The notes under the pieces are model-generated. The model did no database searches and was not told the DNA's origin. It saw only the letters and a program-made list of their open reading frames with translations. A program made the translations under genes and the position numbers. Shown here one piece after another: positions 53,301-64,000 of a DNA stretch of 64,000 nt. Origin of the DNA: Acorus gramineus (taxonomy: Eukaryota > Streptophyta > Magnoliopsida > Acorales > Acoraceae); contig JAUJYN010000061.1 of NCBI GenBank assembly GCA_030737835.1, positions 136,831 to 200,830 of the forward strand, written 5' to 3'. Position 1 is the first letter of the stretch. Each line of letters opens with the position of its first letter.

Positions 53301-56300
53301 TCAATCTTGGATAGAAAAAAGGGGAATCACCCTTTGTTTTTTTTCCTTTCCGAATGGGGACAGAAAATTAGTGCCGCCCACTTTTCTTCTCTGTTTTTTT
53401 TTCTTGAATGGGCCTTCTTTTTCTTCTCCCCAAAATTCCAAAACTTTGAAGTTCTTATTCTTTTGGGGGCCATATGAAGCATGTATGTATACTAGGTTTT
53501 AAATAAATCAAATACAAAATCAAGCATTTCAACATCACAGCCAAATTTTGAAGAACATGATAACATGTGTTATGAATCCATAAAACAATAATTTAATTTT
53601 TTTGAAATTAACATATCAGATGATGATGATGATGTCTACCCTCTGGAGCTCCTTAAAAACAATTCAAATATGATTATTCTATTTCTTAGTGTCTAATTTG
53701 CTATTTTAAGACATTTCTAATATGATTTTGTTATATTTCTTTTCTGTCTAAATAGCTATTTTGTTATATAATTAATAAATTCAATGCTTTGGGTCTATGG
53801 ATGTCATTTGAAAATATTTCGTGTTTTAAGTGTCATGCTTAATGCATATTTATAATTAATTTTTATTCAATATTAATTTGTAACGATGTTTTAAATTTTC
53901 ATAATATGCAATTTGTGTTATTCTATGTTTTCATTAAATGTGGGTCACATTGGCATTTTTAATCCCTATAGATCAGGGCTGCCACCACTGCATGATGACA
54001 CTGTCATGCTCAATTTTTTTTATTTGAATGCTTTAAATAATGCTAAAATATGTATAGCTTATGACCAAGGTGCCATAAGCTCAGGTTAATATATGTTGAA
54101 GGCTGATATAATAATATAATATATGTATTTTTGCTTTGTAGCATTTGGAGTCTGTTATCAAGTCTCGGATCCCAGGCTTACAATCCCTTATAAATAAAAG
54201 TATTCTTGAACTTGAATCAGAGTTGAGCCGTCTTGGAAAGCCTGTTGCTGCAGATGCCGGGGTAAGTGATTTTTAATTCTTGTGTCAATTGCTACTCCAG
54301 GTTTTTGAGTTGTTCTTGTTGTGCTATCTGTGGTTATGAGAAAATACATTGTAAATAAATATATTATTGATCTGATTTTAGCAAAAAAAAAGGATTGATT
54401 ATTGGGATGAAGGCCATGCTTTGTTTTTTTATTGTTCTTGTGCATTCTGATTTTACAAAGATGAGCCTATTTAGTGGCATTCAAGGAGTAACTATTTTCT
54501 CAATTTGAGTTATCTTTTCGTTTACATCATTGTCTGCTTAATGAGGATACTTCCAATTAGATAAAAGATTAATTGTTCATTGTTTCTAAAGTAATGTAAT
54601 ATGGTGACATGTTGATGTCACTTCTTATAAAATGGTACTGGTACATGCATGAATATTAATACTGGATTATCCACAACCTTATTAAGGATACTTGGAATGA
54701 TGTAAGAAGAATATTATGAAATAATTACAACCTGATGGAAATCCGCAATAAGTTATTGTTGTTTAAATGTTTTAAATAATGCATGCTATTATTGTTATTT
54801 GTTAATAATTCATATGTATCATATCCTCCGTGTGCTTGTTTTCATCCAGAAAACTCTAAGTTTCCTAACGTTTTAAGAATCCAAATCCTGCAATTTTGAT
54901 ACCACAAAAGGTAGTGAGGAAAAGTTAGAAACAAGAGAAGAAAACACCAAAGTTATGTTATCATATTTTATGGGCAATGTGCGTTGGTAAAGCACTGATT
55001 AGATTGATAAGATCAACATAATTTTTTTTTTCTTCTAAAACCATGGCCTGATTTCCCAATAAGAGTAATATATTGTAAACTTTGGATTGACAGTTGACCT
55101 AAATGAAGCACAATGTAATCAACCTTACATGATGTGTTAGCACCTCCTACCTCGAACTCTGAAGGTCTGATCTTCAGCAATAGTGATTGGAACATTCGCA
55201 TAAATATGATGATGCTCCTCAAATAAAAAGGAGATGAGGGATCTCCAAGAAATTAAAACCACAAAGAAAATAAATAGTAATATAATATAAAACATGATTA
55301 AAAAATAGAACAGATCCTCATATCACCACTTTTACGACCCTTCCATTTATCTCCCATAACTTTTGAAGTTGTATGCTCTCCAAGAAGTATGATGACCCAA
55401 GATCTAAGGGATGCCGTTACCATCACCCAAGTATTTTCCTCATAGGTCCTTTTACTTTGGAAGAAGCTCTTATTATTCGTGGTCCATATGCTCCAACAAA
55501 CTGCATGTGGAATGGGCCATTGGAATTTTTCTTTATTGTTTTCCTCACCTCTTTTTTCCTTCTCCAAAAACATTCCCACCTCTCTTCTGGATTTGGAAAG
55601 CGACATTGTGTTCCAAGGCGCAAACCAACCTTGTCCCGTATTCTAGCATCATGTGGAAAATCAAAAACCTCTAGTTTCATCTTCATTCCCATGAAGTACA
55701 CAAACTATATATCCATCATTAGCCCCCTTCAATCAATTGACATTTGTAAGAATCTTGTCTCGGAAAATTACCTAAACCAACATATTTTCAAAGGAGACAT
55801 GATTCTCCATATTTGGTGAGAAAATGTCACTCTTTGTAGTTTACCATCACCTGCGACAACTCAGCAGTAGACGCGTTCTGCCCAAGCACCATTGTTCCGC
55901 TGAGCTCAAAATTGGCCACATAGGAGTGAAGTGGAACTTTGATGCGGCAGTGAGATTCTCTATAGAGAAAGTGCATGCCACAAAAGAGTAGAAAGTCCTA
56001 AAAGATTGGCTGTTATATATATATATATATATTAAATGGGCTTTGATACCGTGTTAAATTAGGAAAGAAGCAACAGTTTCATTGAATTAAGATAGAGCCA
56101 AAGACCCTCTGAATATATACAAGAGGTGAACCTTTAAGAAAAGAAATGATCAAACTACCTTAATAATGTCTCTGAGCAACTCTACAAGTAACCTTAATAC
56201 CTTGCATTTTGACATTTGACATGGTTGGTTTGACTTTACATGCTATGTACCTGTACACTCAAACAGGCACACATTTTTTGGGTAAATTATTTTTTTCAGT

Positions 56301-59300
56301 GAACTTCTGCAGTGACAATATAGAATCTGATTTTTTCATTTTCCTTCTACTTATCAACCACGAGAAGTTATAGTCATCATGATTGGTGCCTATGACTGAT
56401 CCCTACATCATATCAAGTTGGAAAAATGCTAAGGGCCTATGTATTTTATGTAGTGTCCTGTGGACTATCTTTTCCTATAAGCATTTATGTGGTACAATAC
56501 CAAAAGAAGAAAAGAGAAATAAAAAGAAACAGTAGTAGACTAGCAGTACATGATATATCTCCATAACAGGAAAAACTAAAGAAGACAAACTAAAGGTGAT
56601 GCTTAAAATCTCAATATGCAGATTGTGCTCCTTGAAGCACACCCTTTTCCTATAAGCACTGAGAAATACTTGCCATAATCCTCTGGAAAAATAAAATAAT
56701 TGTTTTTATATATGGTGCTTTATACTTGTTTTTCTTTAGTTTTTGTTTGAATTTTTATTTTTATTTTTTTTAATTTTCTTCATGGCTTTTTTCTGAGAGC
56801 TGCTAGCTGCATATAGTTCCAAGCACTGTGTTTTATGTTTGTAGTAATTATTTTAGTTATTCATGCTTGATTTTTTGTGATGGTTTTCATTGTTTTATTT
56901 AATTTGAATCAATGTTGTAAGAGTTTGTTCTGAACATGCAGGGAAAGTTGTACATGATAATGGAGATTTGTCGAATCTTTGATCAAATATACAAAGAGCA
57001 TCTTGATGGAGTGTATGTAATTTAGTCATTCAAAGCCTTTCACATATTTTTTTACTCCACATTTATTCAATTCATTGTGAGGCTATATTTGTCATTTGCT
57101 GAATACACTGAAGTTTTACATTCCCCATGTTTACGTTCAATAGTAGTGTCATGTGGATTAACTAATAAATGCTTGGTTTGCAACAGTAAATTGTTATTGG
57201 CAAAATTCTTTTTAATATTTGTGCAAAATGCAGTTCATCTTTGTTTATTTTAATTATTGACTGAAAAGCAGCATGCATTATTTTCTACAGACGCCCTGGA
57301 GGTGACAAGATTTACAATGTTTTTGATAATCAACTTCCTGCTGCCTTAAAAAGATTGCAATTTGACAAACAACTTGCAATGGAGAATGTACGGAAGTTGA
57401 TTACAGAAGCAGATGGATATCAGCCTCACTTGATTGCCCCTGAGCAAGGATATCGTCGACTCATTGAATCCTCTTTAATCAGTATAAGAGGTCCTGCCGA
57501 AGCAGCTGTTGAGGCGGTATGTGATATCTTTTTCCAAATATCAATAATGTTTTTGCTTTCGCAATACAAAATTATACTTCTGTGATTTTTTCATCTCAAA
57601 GATCAATGTATTTAGTGTTATCATCTACAACTAGCTTTATGAAGGATTTTTTTGGGGGTGATGCTGATTTAATTTTGTGTCAGTTTTGTGTATCTATCCT
57701 CCATTCCTCAGGCTTCCTTTTTCTGATGATATGTTTGTCACTTCCCATCAAAACTAATTTGACCTTCCATTTCAGGTTCATTCCATATTGAAGGATCTAA
57801 TTCACAAGGCAATTGGTGAAACAATGGTATGTCCGAAGTAACCCTTATCATAGCTCTATGTTGGTTTACATTTTTTTTCATGAAACACAATTGCCTGCAT
57901 TTTCAATCCTGCGCAGATTTGTAAAATCTCCCCTTTTGTTTAGGAATGCAAATAAACTTCTCTTTCATTTAGATGAAAACTGACCGCGTTTCATGCCACA
58001 TTGTGAACGATTTTTCAATGAAATGACTATTCATGGAATTCTAGGTAGCCGATGGTTTTTACTTCATATTTTAATTGAATGTCTTTTGTTCATAAGGAGC
58101 ATTAATACCATTTTGCCTGTGACTTTAGTGGTGCCGATGGTTGTATGAGCTGAGATTTTGGGTTCAGAAGTCTCACTCCCCATGAAAAGCAAATCAAAAT
58201 TTGTTCATTAATCAGAGGACTTGTATCTTATATCTTTATGGTTGTCCATCATTTCCATAATCTCTACCTCAAATAAACAAAGCAGGCAACCGTTCCAGAG
58301 CTTAATCAGGCCATTTTTTTTTTTTTTTCACATCTTCGGTTGTTCCTGGGTCTAGTGCTGCAGCTGGTTGTTGAGCCTGAGCCATACACTAGCATGGGAT
58401 ATTGGACTGAGCTTATATGGAAACTGAGATTTTATGGAAAACGCTTTGCAAATCTTGGCTCAGTGAATGTTGAGGATATGCTTGTTGAATTTGTATCTTC
58501 AATAACATAATCATCCATGAAACTGGATCACATAACAATGTTATTCATGCAAACTATGAAATGATTTCCTCAGAAGTCAGATGAACAAAAGAAACAGTTG
58601 AGGCTAAGCTCACTCCATTAGAACATTGATGTCCTGTGGCAGTAGTTGATCCCGGAAGAACAAGCCCATATCCACTTGTCTTCCGTGGTGCATTTTTTTA
58701 ACCCCTCAAAAAATATTTTTCTTTTTAATGTCTGCAGGAGCTACGGCAATACCCGACGCTCAGAGTGGAGGTTGGAAATGCAGCTTTTGAATCGTTGGAC
58801 CGTATGAGGGAAGAGAGCAAGAAGGCGACATTAAAACTTGTTGATATGGAGTGTAGCTATCTGACTGTTGATTTCTTCAGGAAGCTTCCTCAAGATATTG
58901 AGAAGGGAGGAAATCCAACACATTCAATATTTGATAGATATAATGATTCATATCTCAGAAGAATAGGTAAATTTGGTTCCTTTGATTTTGCATTGCAGTT
59001 CATTCTAGCTTGCTTGTCTAAACATGCACACTGACAGGAGAGCATGGGTAATAAGTAATTATATATCTAAATATACAAAATATTGTATTAAGGAAATATC
59101 GAAAAAAAAAAGTAATTATTTTTTCTCAATGGTTATACTCCTAAATGGTTACATAGTAATAGCCCTTGTTTCTCTAATACTGATTCTGTCTATATCATGC
59201 CTACTTCCTTGAGATAACCAATCCTGATGTGGAATAGATTTCTAATATGCAGATGTGTTGGCCATAGTACAACAGGTGACTAAATTGATAATCAATCGAT

Positions 59301-60419
59301 GTCGTTAATATAATCAGTCCAACATATTAAATATCAGACTGTACATGTAATTTGTTAATGCGTCTCTAATCTTTTGTGTTCTTTCTGTTGATTGGCTTAT
59401 AACAGTTTCATTTGTTTCTAAATTACAGGTACTACTGTTTTGTCGTATGTAAATATGGTCTGCGCAAGCTTGCGGAACTCCATTCCAAAGTCTATTGTTT
59501 ATGGTCAAGTACGTGAAGCCAAACGCACACTGCTAGATCATTTCTTCGCCGAGTTGGGGAAAAAGGAGGTAATGATCTTTCTTTTTTGTCATGAATACTA
59601 GAATGGACAGGCAATTGGCATCAAACTGATCTGTTTTAGTATTGCTTTATATTTCTAACAATTTTTTTTTTTAAAGATCTCAAGGATTCATGGTGAATTT
59701 CATTGATATAGTTATCAACATTGCCTTAACAAAACTATTAAAATATGTAGTTTGCTTACATAGAATGTATGTCTTTCTGGGTTTTGAAATTGTTCTCTGT
59801 CATGGTGCTGGTGTTGCTCCATTATCACATATGCTTCCTATCATAATAGATTTGGCACACGGATATCAATTGGGCCTCAGAATTCAGATATCTTTACTAT
59901 CTATATCTTGATAAAATCATTTCACTAGGTGATTTAAGTGTTTATCTTGCAATCTTTATGAAGTTCAAATGTCTTGTTCTGCAGGTGCGAGCTTTACAAG
60001 TTATAGATTTGGTACACCAAAACTAATTTGTGCCTATATCTTGATAAGATCATTACATAGAATTTCTTCATTTTGTTCTCTTATCATATACTTTGTATCA
60101 TTAGATTTGTTACACTGAAACTAATTGTAGGTCATGTATCCTGAGGTTTTTTTTATTCAGTGTGTATATTTTGATGAAATCATATCATCAGATCATCCTA
60201 TTATTTTTCTTGTAATCTCTCTGGAGTTGTGTTGTGTTCTGCAGGTGTGAGCTTTAACAGTCTTGCTGTTTGATTTCTGTTCTTTTGCAGCCTAAGCAGT
60301 TGGCTAAACTGTTGGATGAGGACCCAGCAGTCATGGAGAGGAGAACTGCTCTTGCTAAGAGACTGGAATTATACAGATCTGCCCAAAGTGAAATTGACGC
60401 GGTGGCTTGGTCGAAATAA
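44308..60419 (+). CDS. DRP1A: Dynamin-related protein 1 (phragmoplastin-type GTPase), 16 exons
   Basis: Exons with GT-AG borders: 44308-44436, 45147-45210, 45303-45407, 46630-46731, 48852-48902, 49019-49080, 49335-49425, 52303-52367, 52772-52966, 54142-54261, 56942-57012, 57291-57516, 57776-57826, 58738-58966, 59429-59568, 60291-60419. They total 1830 nt (609 residues plus TAA), with phase kept at every junction. GTPase domain: GGQSSGKSS (41-49, P-loop split by intron 1), T68, DLPG (141-144), TKID (210-213), NRSQ (241-244). Then the middle/stalk region and a C-terminal GTPase effector domain ending AVAWSK. There is no PH or proline-rich domain, and the length is that of DRP1 rather than DRP2. 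The start [20 protein letters not shown] fits the DRP1A-like subgroup best. DRP1 proteins polymerise on membranes at the cell plate and in clathrin-mediated endocytosis. The gene looks intact although its introns hold many TE pieces. Confidence 0.96.
45408..46629 (+). other. DRP1 intron 3
   Basis: 1.2-kb AT-rich intron between phase-1 exons. Contains an A-run near 46356-46368; no gene or complete TE recognised. Confidence 0.7.
47067..47300. mobile_element. Tourist-like MITE in DRP1 intron 4
   Basis: 234 bp. Terminal inverted repeats GGGTCCGTTTGGAAACAC and GTGTTTTCAAACGGATAC (few mismatches), flanked by TAA (47064-47066 and 47301-47303), as in PIF/Harbinger MITEs. The inside has AAAAGCTGAAAG and AGCTTTTTGC fold-back sequence. 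Confidence 0.82.
47304..48851 (+). other. Rest of DRP1 intron 4
   Basis: AT-rich. A purine-rich GAAGAAG strip lies at about 47925-47980. No coding evidence. Confidence 0.6.
49860..50690 (-). repeat. Candidate reverse-oriented LTR piece in intron 7
   Basis: Minus strand has CTCTATAAATAGGCAGC (50658-50675), a strong LTR-style TATA box. Downstream are sequences typical of copia LTRs (ACGTTAATCTAAATCTTG near 49950). No termini or partner LTR were found; a LINE-like 3' end seems to split it near 50090-50360. Confidence 0.35.
50733..50847 (+). mobile_element. tRNA-derived SINE with C21 tract
   Basis: 115 bp flanked by an 11-bp duplication CTATGATCAYG (50722-50732 and 50848-50858, one mismatch). 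GAGCTCTGGTTAAGTTGGCA resembles an A box and GGTCAAGGGAACAAATCCTGG a B box, about 45 bp apart. A run of 21 C lies between them. Ends CCATTCTTC plus poly-A. It sits in the sense orientation of the host gene intron. Confidence 0.8.
51500..52150. repeat. Retroposon-like segment sharing a motif with 55200-55700
   Basis: CCAAGATCTAAGGGATGCC occurs at about 51607 and at about 55396, each in a larger low-similarity context, suggesting two old copies of one repeat in introns 7 and 10. The family was not identified. Confidence 0.4.
52967..54141 (+). other. DRP1 intron 9
   Basis: 1.2 kb. 53030-53210 is a GC-richer patch with GTGGCAG/CTGCCAC-like repeats and a GATGATGATGATG tract near 53620. No gene. 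Confidence 0.6.
54262..56941 (+). other. DRP1 intron 10, 2.7 kb
   Basis: AT-rich with a repeat-like segment at 55200-55720 and an AT microsatellite at 56016-56033. Apparent reading frames at 55373-55819 lack family similarity on either strand. Confidence 0.6.
57827..58737 (+). other. DRP1 intron 13
   Basis: 0.9 kb, AT-rich, with a T16 run near 58314-58329. No TE outline could be fixed. Confidence 0.6.
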
Positions 60420-61439
60420 CCAGTTTGAAAAGTATAGTGTAGAGTAAAATATTTTCCTTTCATGCTTATATGTTCTGTATCACAAATTTGGAGAGATTTA
60501 GTGTGTTTGATTCATTCATTTTGGGAGGGTTCACATTTTATACATTATAAAATTTGCTGGTATCTCCCTGTCAGTGTTTCACTGGAGGCGTCCATGATTC
60601 CCCTTTCTGTACTCACCTTATACTATCTTTTTATATAATCATCTGTTGGTTTGTTTATGAAATTCATTTGGTAATTTTTTGATCTCTGATAATGATGGAA
60701 GGCTTTATGTTTTCCTTTCAGTATTTTATTATCCAACAGTTTGATATGAATCACTTGTACCTCCAGAGCAGAAGCCCCAAATATCTGAATCCTTCGAGTC
60801 AGTTCTACTTAGTGCTCCATGAAAATTCCTTGCTTCTGTTTGGGAAGAAGAATAGATATGGAAGAATAGGGGTGTATAAGGTTAAAGCATCAGTTTCTTT
60901 GGAAGGAATAGATAGGTACAATTATATTAAAATATATGAGAACAAATTGGTATTAGTATTTCAATTCCCCCTTCGAATGATGTTATTAATTCATTTTATT
61001 CCAATGGTATAATGAGCTTACATGTTGAATTGCATGTATCACCTCTTATAATAAATTAGAGGGGGGCGCATATGTCATATCATCAAGGTTCTGGATAACA
61101 ATTATCTCAACTTAAATTACATTTCAAATGTTTATTTGTAATTCTAGCAATTAGTAATAACCTTACCTCAGTTTTGTTTTTTTTTTTAATTGATAATCAA
61201 TTGAAAAGCATCTCAACAATGTGTTCTTTACTTATATCGGGGCAATTGTGCATTCGATCGTTTGATCAAGTCAGCAAGATCGATTTACTAAGAAGGTATC
61301 ACAAATGCCTGCTATTAATAAAGTCCAAGCTTTAGAGAAGCAAGCGGAACCTTTTTTGCAGCAGAGGGCCCGAGTCCCCAGTGGCTGGTGGAAGGGGACC
61401 GAAATATTAGGGGGGGGGGGGGGATTTGTAGTCGATACG
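60420..61439. other. DRP1 3' UTR and spacer
   Basis: The 3' UTR begins after TAA at 60417-60419; no strong AATAAA was seen. A G14 run lies at 61410-61423. The reading frame at 60692-61012 has no recognisable similarity and is not called. Confidence 0.5.
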
Positions 61440-61775
61440 GACTTTAATGGATTTCTGTGAACATTTTTTAAGTGATAGACTTTTGTAGACTTTTCATACT
61501 TTCATAGACTTTTGCAGATTTTCCTAGACTTTTACAGACTTTCACAAATTGACTCTCATGGACTTTCACGTACTTTTGCAAACTTTCATAGACTTTTGCA
61601 GACTTTCACATATTGACTCTCATAGACTTTTACAGACATTTGTAGACTTTCACATATTGACTCTCATAGACTTTCACAGACTTTTATAGACATTTACAGA
61701 CTTTCACAGATTGACTCTCATGGACTTTCACAGATTTTCACATATTTTTATAGACTTTCAGAGATTGACTCTTTT
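61440..61775. repeat. Degenerate AGACTTTYRCA array
   Basis: More than 20 copies of a 10-12 bp word, AGACTTTTGCA or AGACTTTCACA, with a larger rhythm of about 60 bp marked by ATTGACTCTCAT. Oppositely oriented AAAGTCCACAAAAGTC words occur at 62520-62560. Confidence 0.85.
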
Positions 61776-62460
61776 CATATGTGGATTTCTATTAATAAAC
61801 ACAATAATGTTTTTGAAATTTTAAAATAACAGATAAAGAACGCAAATTTTTAAATTCAACATGAATTATTGATACCCAATATAAAATATAATTTAATATA
61901 GTAAATATCAATTTTCACATATCTGAAATGCATATTGTTAGAATGTCATGATAAAGACACCATTTTTAACTAGATAATATTACATTAGTTCATCATGAAT
62001 ATTGATGTCATGATCATCCCACATACGTTTGGCATCTCAACGTTGTTGCTCTTGAGTTTAAACTTCCGGAGGGTCTTCATTGTCCTCTCGTTGTTGCTCA
62101 TCAGTTAGAACATTTTAAAAAAATATATATGCATCTATATTATATAATAATATAAACATTTTCAAGGAGAATCAAATCAAACATTATACGAATAATCAAA
62201 TATATGATAAATCTATATTTTAGAAAATAATTGTGGATAATCTAGGCATATATTATATAAAATAATCTACCATTCTCATATATTCATCAAATATATGAGG
62301 TGATATAAATATTTCATACATATGAACATTCATAAAAAAAGATGATAAATAAAGAAAAATATGTGAATAAAAATATGAAAGGCATGGATAAAAATCATAA
62401 AGGAGATTCGTTAAGAGAAAAGAAGAAGAAATATTTACAATGTTAGAATAAAAGTCCATG
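61776..62460. other. AT-rich spacer
   Basis: No gene; lies between the two repeat zones and may be the inside of a non-autonomous element. Confidence 0.4.
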
Positions 62461-62462
62461 AG

Positions 62463-62486
62463 AATCCCACCCATTTGGGTGGGATT
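62463..62486. repeat. Perfect 11-bp hairpin
   Basis: AATCCCACCCA and TGGGTGGGATT separated by two T, at about 62463-62486. Confidence 0.8.
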
Positions 62487-62589
62487 TTGAAATGATTTTT
62501 TCCTTTATATTTTTCTCTCAAAAGTCCACAAAAGTCAACAAGAATTCATCACTTATGAAAGTCTCCACAAATCTTGTTTAAATTGAATA

Positions 62590-62870
62590 ACACATGACAA
62601 AATGTCTACTATGAGAAGTCTCAATCGAATAATGCTGGACTTTTTGTTCACAAAATAATGTCTCAATTGAATAATACTGGACTTTATATCCATGAAATAA
62701 TATCTCAATCGAATAACGTTGGACTTTTTGTTCATGAAATAATGTCTCAATCGAATAACGTTGATTTTTTGTCTATAAAATAATGTCTCAATCAAATAAC
62801 GCTAGACTTTTTGTCCACAAAATAATGTCTCAATCGAATAACGCTGGACTTTTTATCCATGAACCAAAGT
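62590..62870. repeat. 42-bp tandem repeat, six to seven units
   Basis: Units of the type AATGTCTCAATCGAATAACG then CTGGACTTTTTGTCCAYRAA recur with a 42-bp period. On the minus strand this translates as repeated 14-residue units, which explains an apparent ORF that is not a gene. Confidence 0.9.
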
Positions 62871-63051
62871 CCTGATTGAAAAACACCAGATTTATAAATC
62901 CATGGATATGGATATTTTGTCCATGAAAATCCTAATTAACTACCGCTTAATTTTTTTTCATTCCCAAATCCAGTATCGAAGGTAGAGAAACAAGATATTG
63001 TCTTTGTGAATGTTGGATGATTGATTGTTGAGGAGGGTGTCAAGTAACATG

Positions 63052-64000
63052 TGTTATATATGTGTCACTTTTAGCCTGCTGGTAACCGTTGGAGCATTCT
63101 GGCAGTTTTTCGTTTTTTTTTTCAGTTTTCGATCGGTACCGCTAATTTTTGGACTGTTAGCTATCGTCCTGAGTTAGAGGACTCCGATTGAAAATCCGAC
63201 TGCATATTTGGTGTCCTGGTGCCATTTTAAGCCTCTCACGAAAATTTCGTTGAATTCCGGTAACGTTTCCGAAATTTCGCAGTTCCGGGGCGTATCTGGG
63301 TTTTTAAGTCGCCCGCTATATAAGTGAAAGCAAAAAATATCCTGGCACTATTCATCATCCCCTACCTTGAGCCCTCTCTCTCCTCTCCTCCGTTTTTCTT
63401 CCGTTTGAGGCCCTTAGACCCCTCAAACCTTAAAAGTTAAAACCTAGGAAGTGTAGATCGGGTCCCGATCTACACCCCGGTGGTTTCAAATCCCTTTTCC
63501 GGCGAGTTTTGGCCGTCCTTCCGCCCTCTCTTCTCCTCTGTTTTGAGCCATCTCGGTGGTGGAGGTAGATCCGGGCGTTGGAAACCTTTTGGGAGAGGTT
63601 TCAGTGCGCGGAGAGCAACCGGATTTCCTTTCCTCCCCTTGGTAAGCCTCTTTTTCCTCTCTTTCTTGCTTAGATGTATGCTAGGAGGGTGGAAATGGGG
63701 TTGGGTAGAGGTTGGCGGCCGTGGGTGGCCGTCGGAGGGCTGTGGGAGGCGGTCGGGGGCTGTGGTGGTGGTCGGAGGTGGTGGAAGAGGAGCTCGGGCT
63801 GGCAGGCTGCTATCTCGGGCAGGGCAGTGGCGCAGAGTGGTGCAGGAGCAGTGGTTGGCGCGGGCGCGCGCGCGTGCGCGCGGGCGTGCACGCGTGCGTG
63901 CGCTCGGGCGGTGCTGGGGGCCAGCAGGGCTGGGCGTGCGCGCTGGGCAGGCTGGCAGGGTTAGCTCGGGTAGGCTGGGAGCAGGTGCACCAGTTTGCTG
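63052..64000 (+). repeat. Del/Tekay-like gypsy LTR, 5' part, third copy (runs off window)
   Basis: Starts TGTTATATATGTGTCAC and aligns with the inverted copy at 33518 downward: GAGCATTCTGGCAGTTTTTC, GACTCCGATTGAAAATC, GTGTCCTGGTGCCATTT, CTCACGAAAATTTC. Then come a TATA region and a CpG-rich alternating tract at 63850-63960. Only the first 949 bp are visible, so a 5' LTR, 3' LTR and solo LTR cannot be told apart. Confidence 0.8.
63316..63323 (+). promoter_or_regulatory. LTR TATA box
   Basis: CTATATAA in a GC-rich context (GCCCGCTATATAAGTG), about 265 bp into the LTR. The inverted copy lacks it at the equivalent place. Candidate core promoter of the element. Confidence 0.55.

Noticed and set aside
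55373-55819. 148-codon open frame in DRP1 intron 10
   Set aside because: No domain in either strand, part of a repeat-like segment, and no splice-compatible role in the conserved DRP1 protein.
60692-61012. 106-codon open frame downstream of DRP1
   Set aside because: No recognisable similarity, AT-biased composition, and it overlaps the 3' flank with MITE-like phrases.
62553-62795. Minus-strand open frame with repeated VIRLRHYFMNKKS units
   Set aside because: A product of a 42-bp tandem repeat, whose period is a multiple of three; no start context or domain.
62590-62870. Possible CRISPR-like repeat array
   Set aside because: Units are contiguous tandem repeats without unique spacers, in plant nuclear DNA.

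Overview
The window is nuclear DNA of a flowering plant. It holds two convincing host genes: a 16-exon dynamin-related GTPase of the plant DRP1 (phragmoplastin) class and a single-exon PR-1/CAP secreted protein. Around them lie layers of angiosperm transposable elements (Ty1/copia, Ty3/gypsy, hAT, MULE, LINE, SINE and MITE families). The PR-1 reading frame is much richer in GC than its surroundings, which is common in monocots and some magnoliids, but I cannot assign a species. No rRNA, tRNA or CRISPR locus was seen.

Layout. 1-8.4 kb: two decayed LINE ORF2 relics; the second is split by a Ty1/copia element (2971-7652) with a perfect 5-bp target duplication. 8.4-10.3 kb: AT-rich spacer and a Tourist-like MITE. 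10.3-17.1 kb: a three-level nest in which a hAT element (10340-17112) carries a LINE 3' fragment, which in turn carries a younger hAT element (12478-15596) whose transposase frame is broken by only two stop codons. 18.8-19.4 kb: the PR-1 gene, with a W-box cluster upstream and a perfect 33-bp inverted repeat downstream. 21.1-38 kb: a deeper nest in which a LINE RNase H fragment (minus strand) holds a non-autonomous hAT (21381-37895), which holds a Tat-type Ty3/gypsy element (21867-37463, minus strand, with an antisense extra ORF), which holds rearranged Del/Tekay-like gypsy sequence (about 25.1-33.5 kb, including a 3.57-kb LTR and an inverted LTR piece). 38-43.5 kb: MITEs, a LINE RNase H relic and a MULE (39888-43457) carrying remnants of a MuDR DNA-binding domain and a plant mobile domain. 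44.3-60.4 kb: the DRP1 gene, with TE-rich introns. 61.4-62.9 kb: two simple-repeat arrays. 63052 to the end: the 5' part of another copy of the gypsy LTR family.

The two host genes are not functionally linked. DRP1 proteins form GTP-driven scaffolds at the cell plate and at clathrin-coated plasma-membrane sites; PR-1 proteins are secreted to the apoplast during defence. The main interest is structural: insertion order can be read from target-site duplications. Within one LTR, a 114-118 bp segment flanked by a 10-bp duplication can be recognised as an insertion, because the inverted LTR copy in the same window preserves the empty site.
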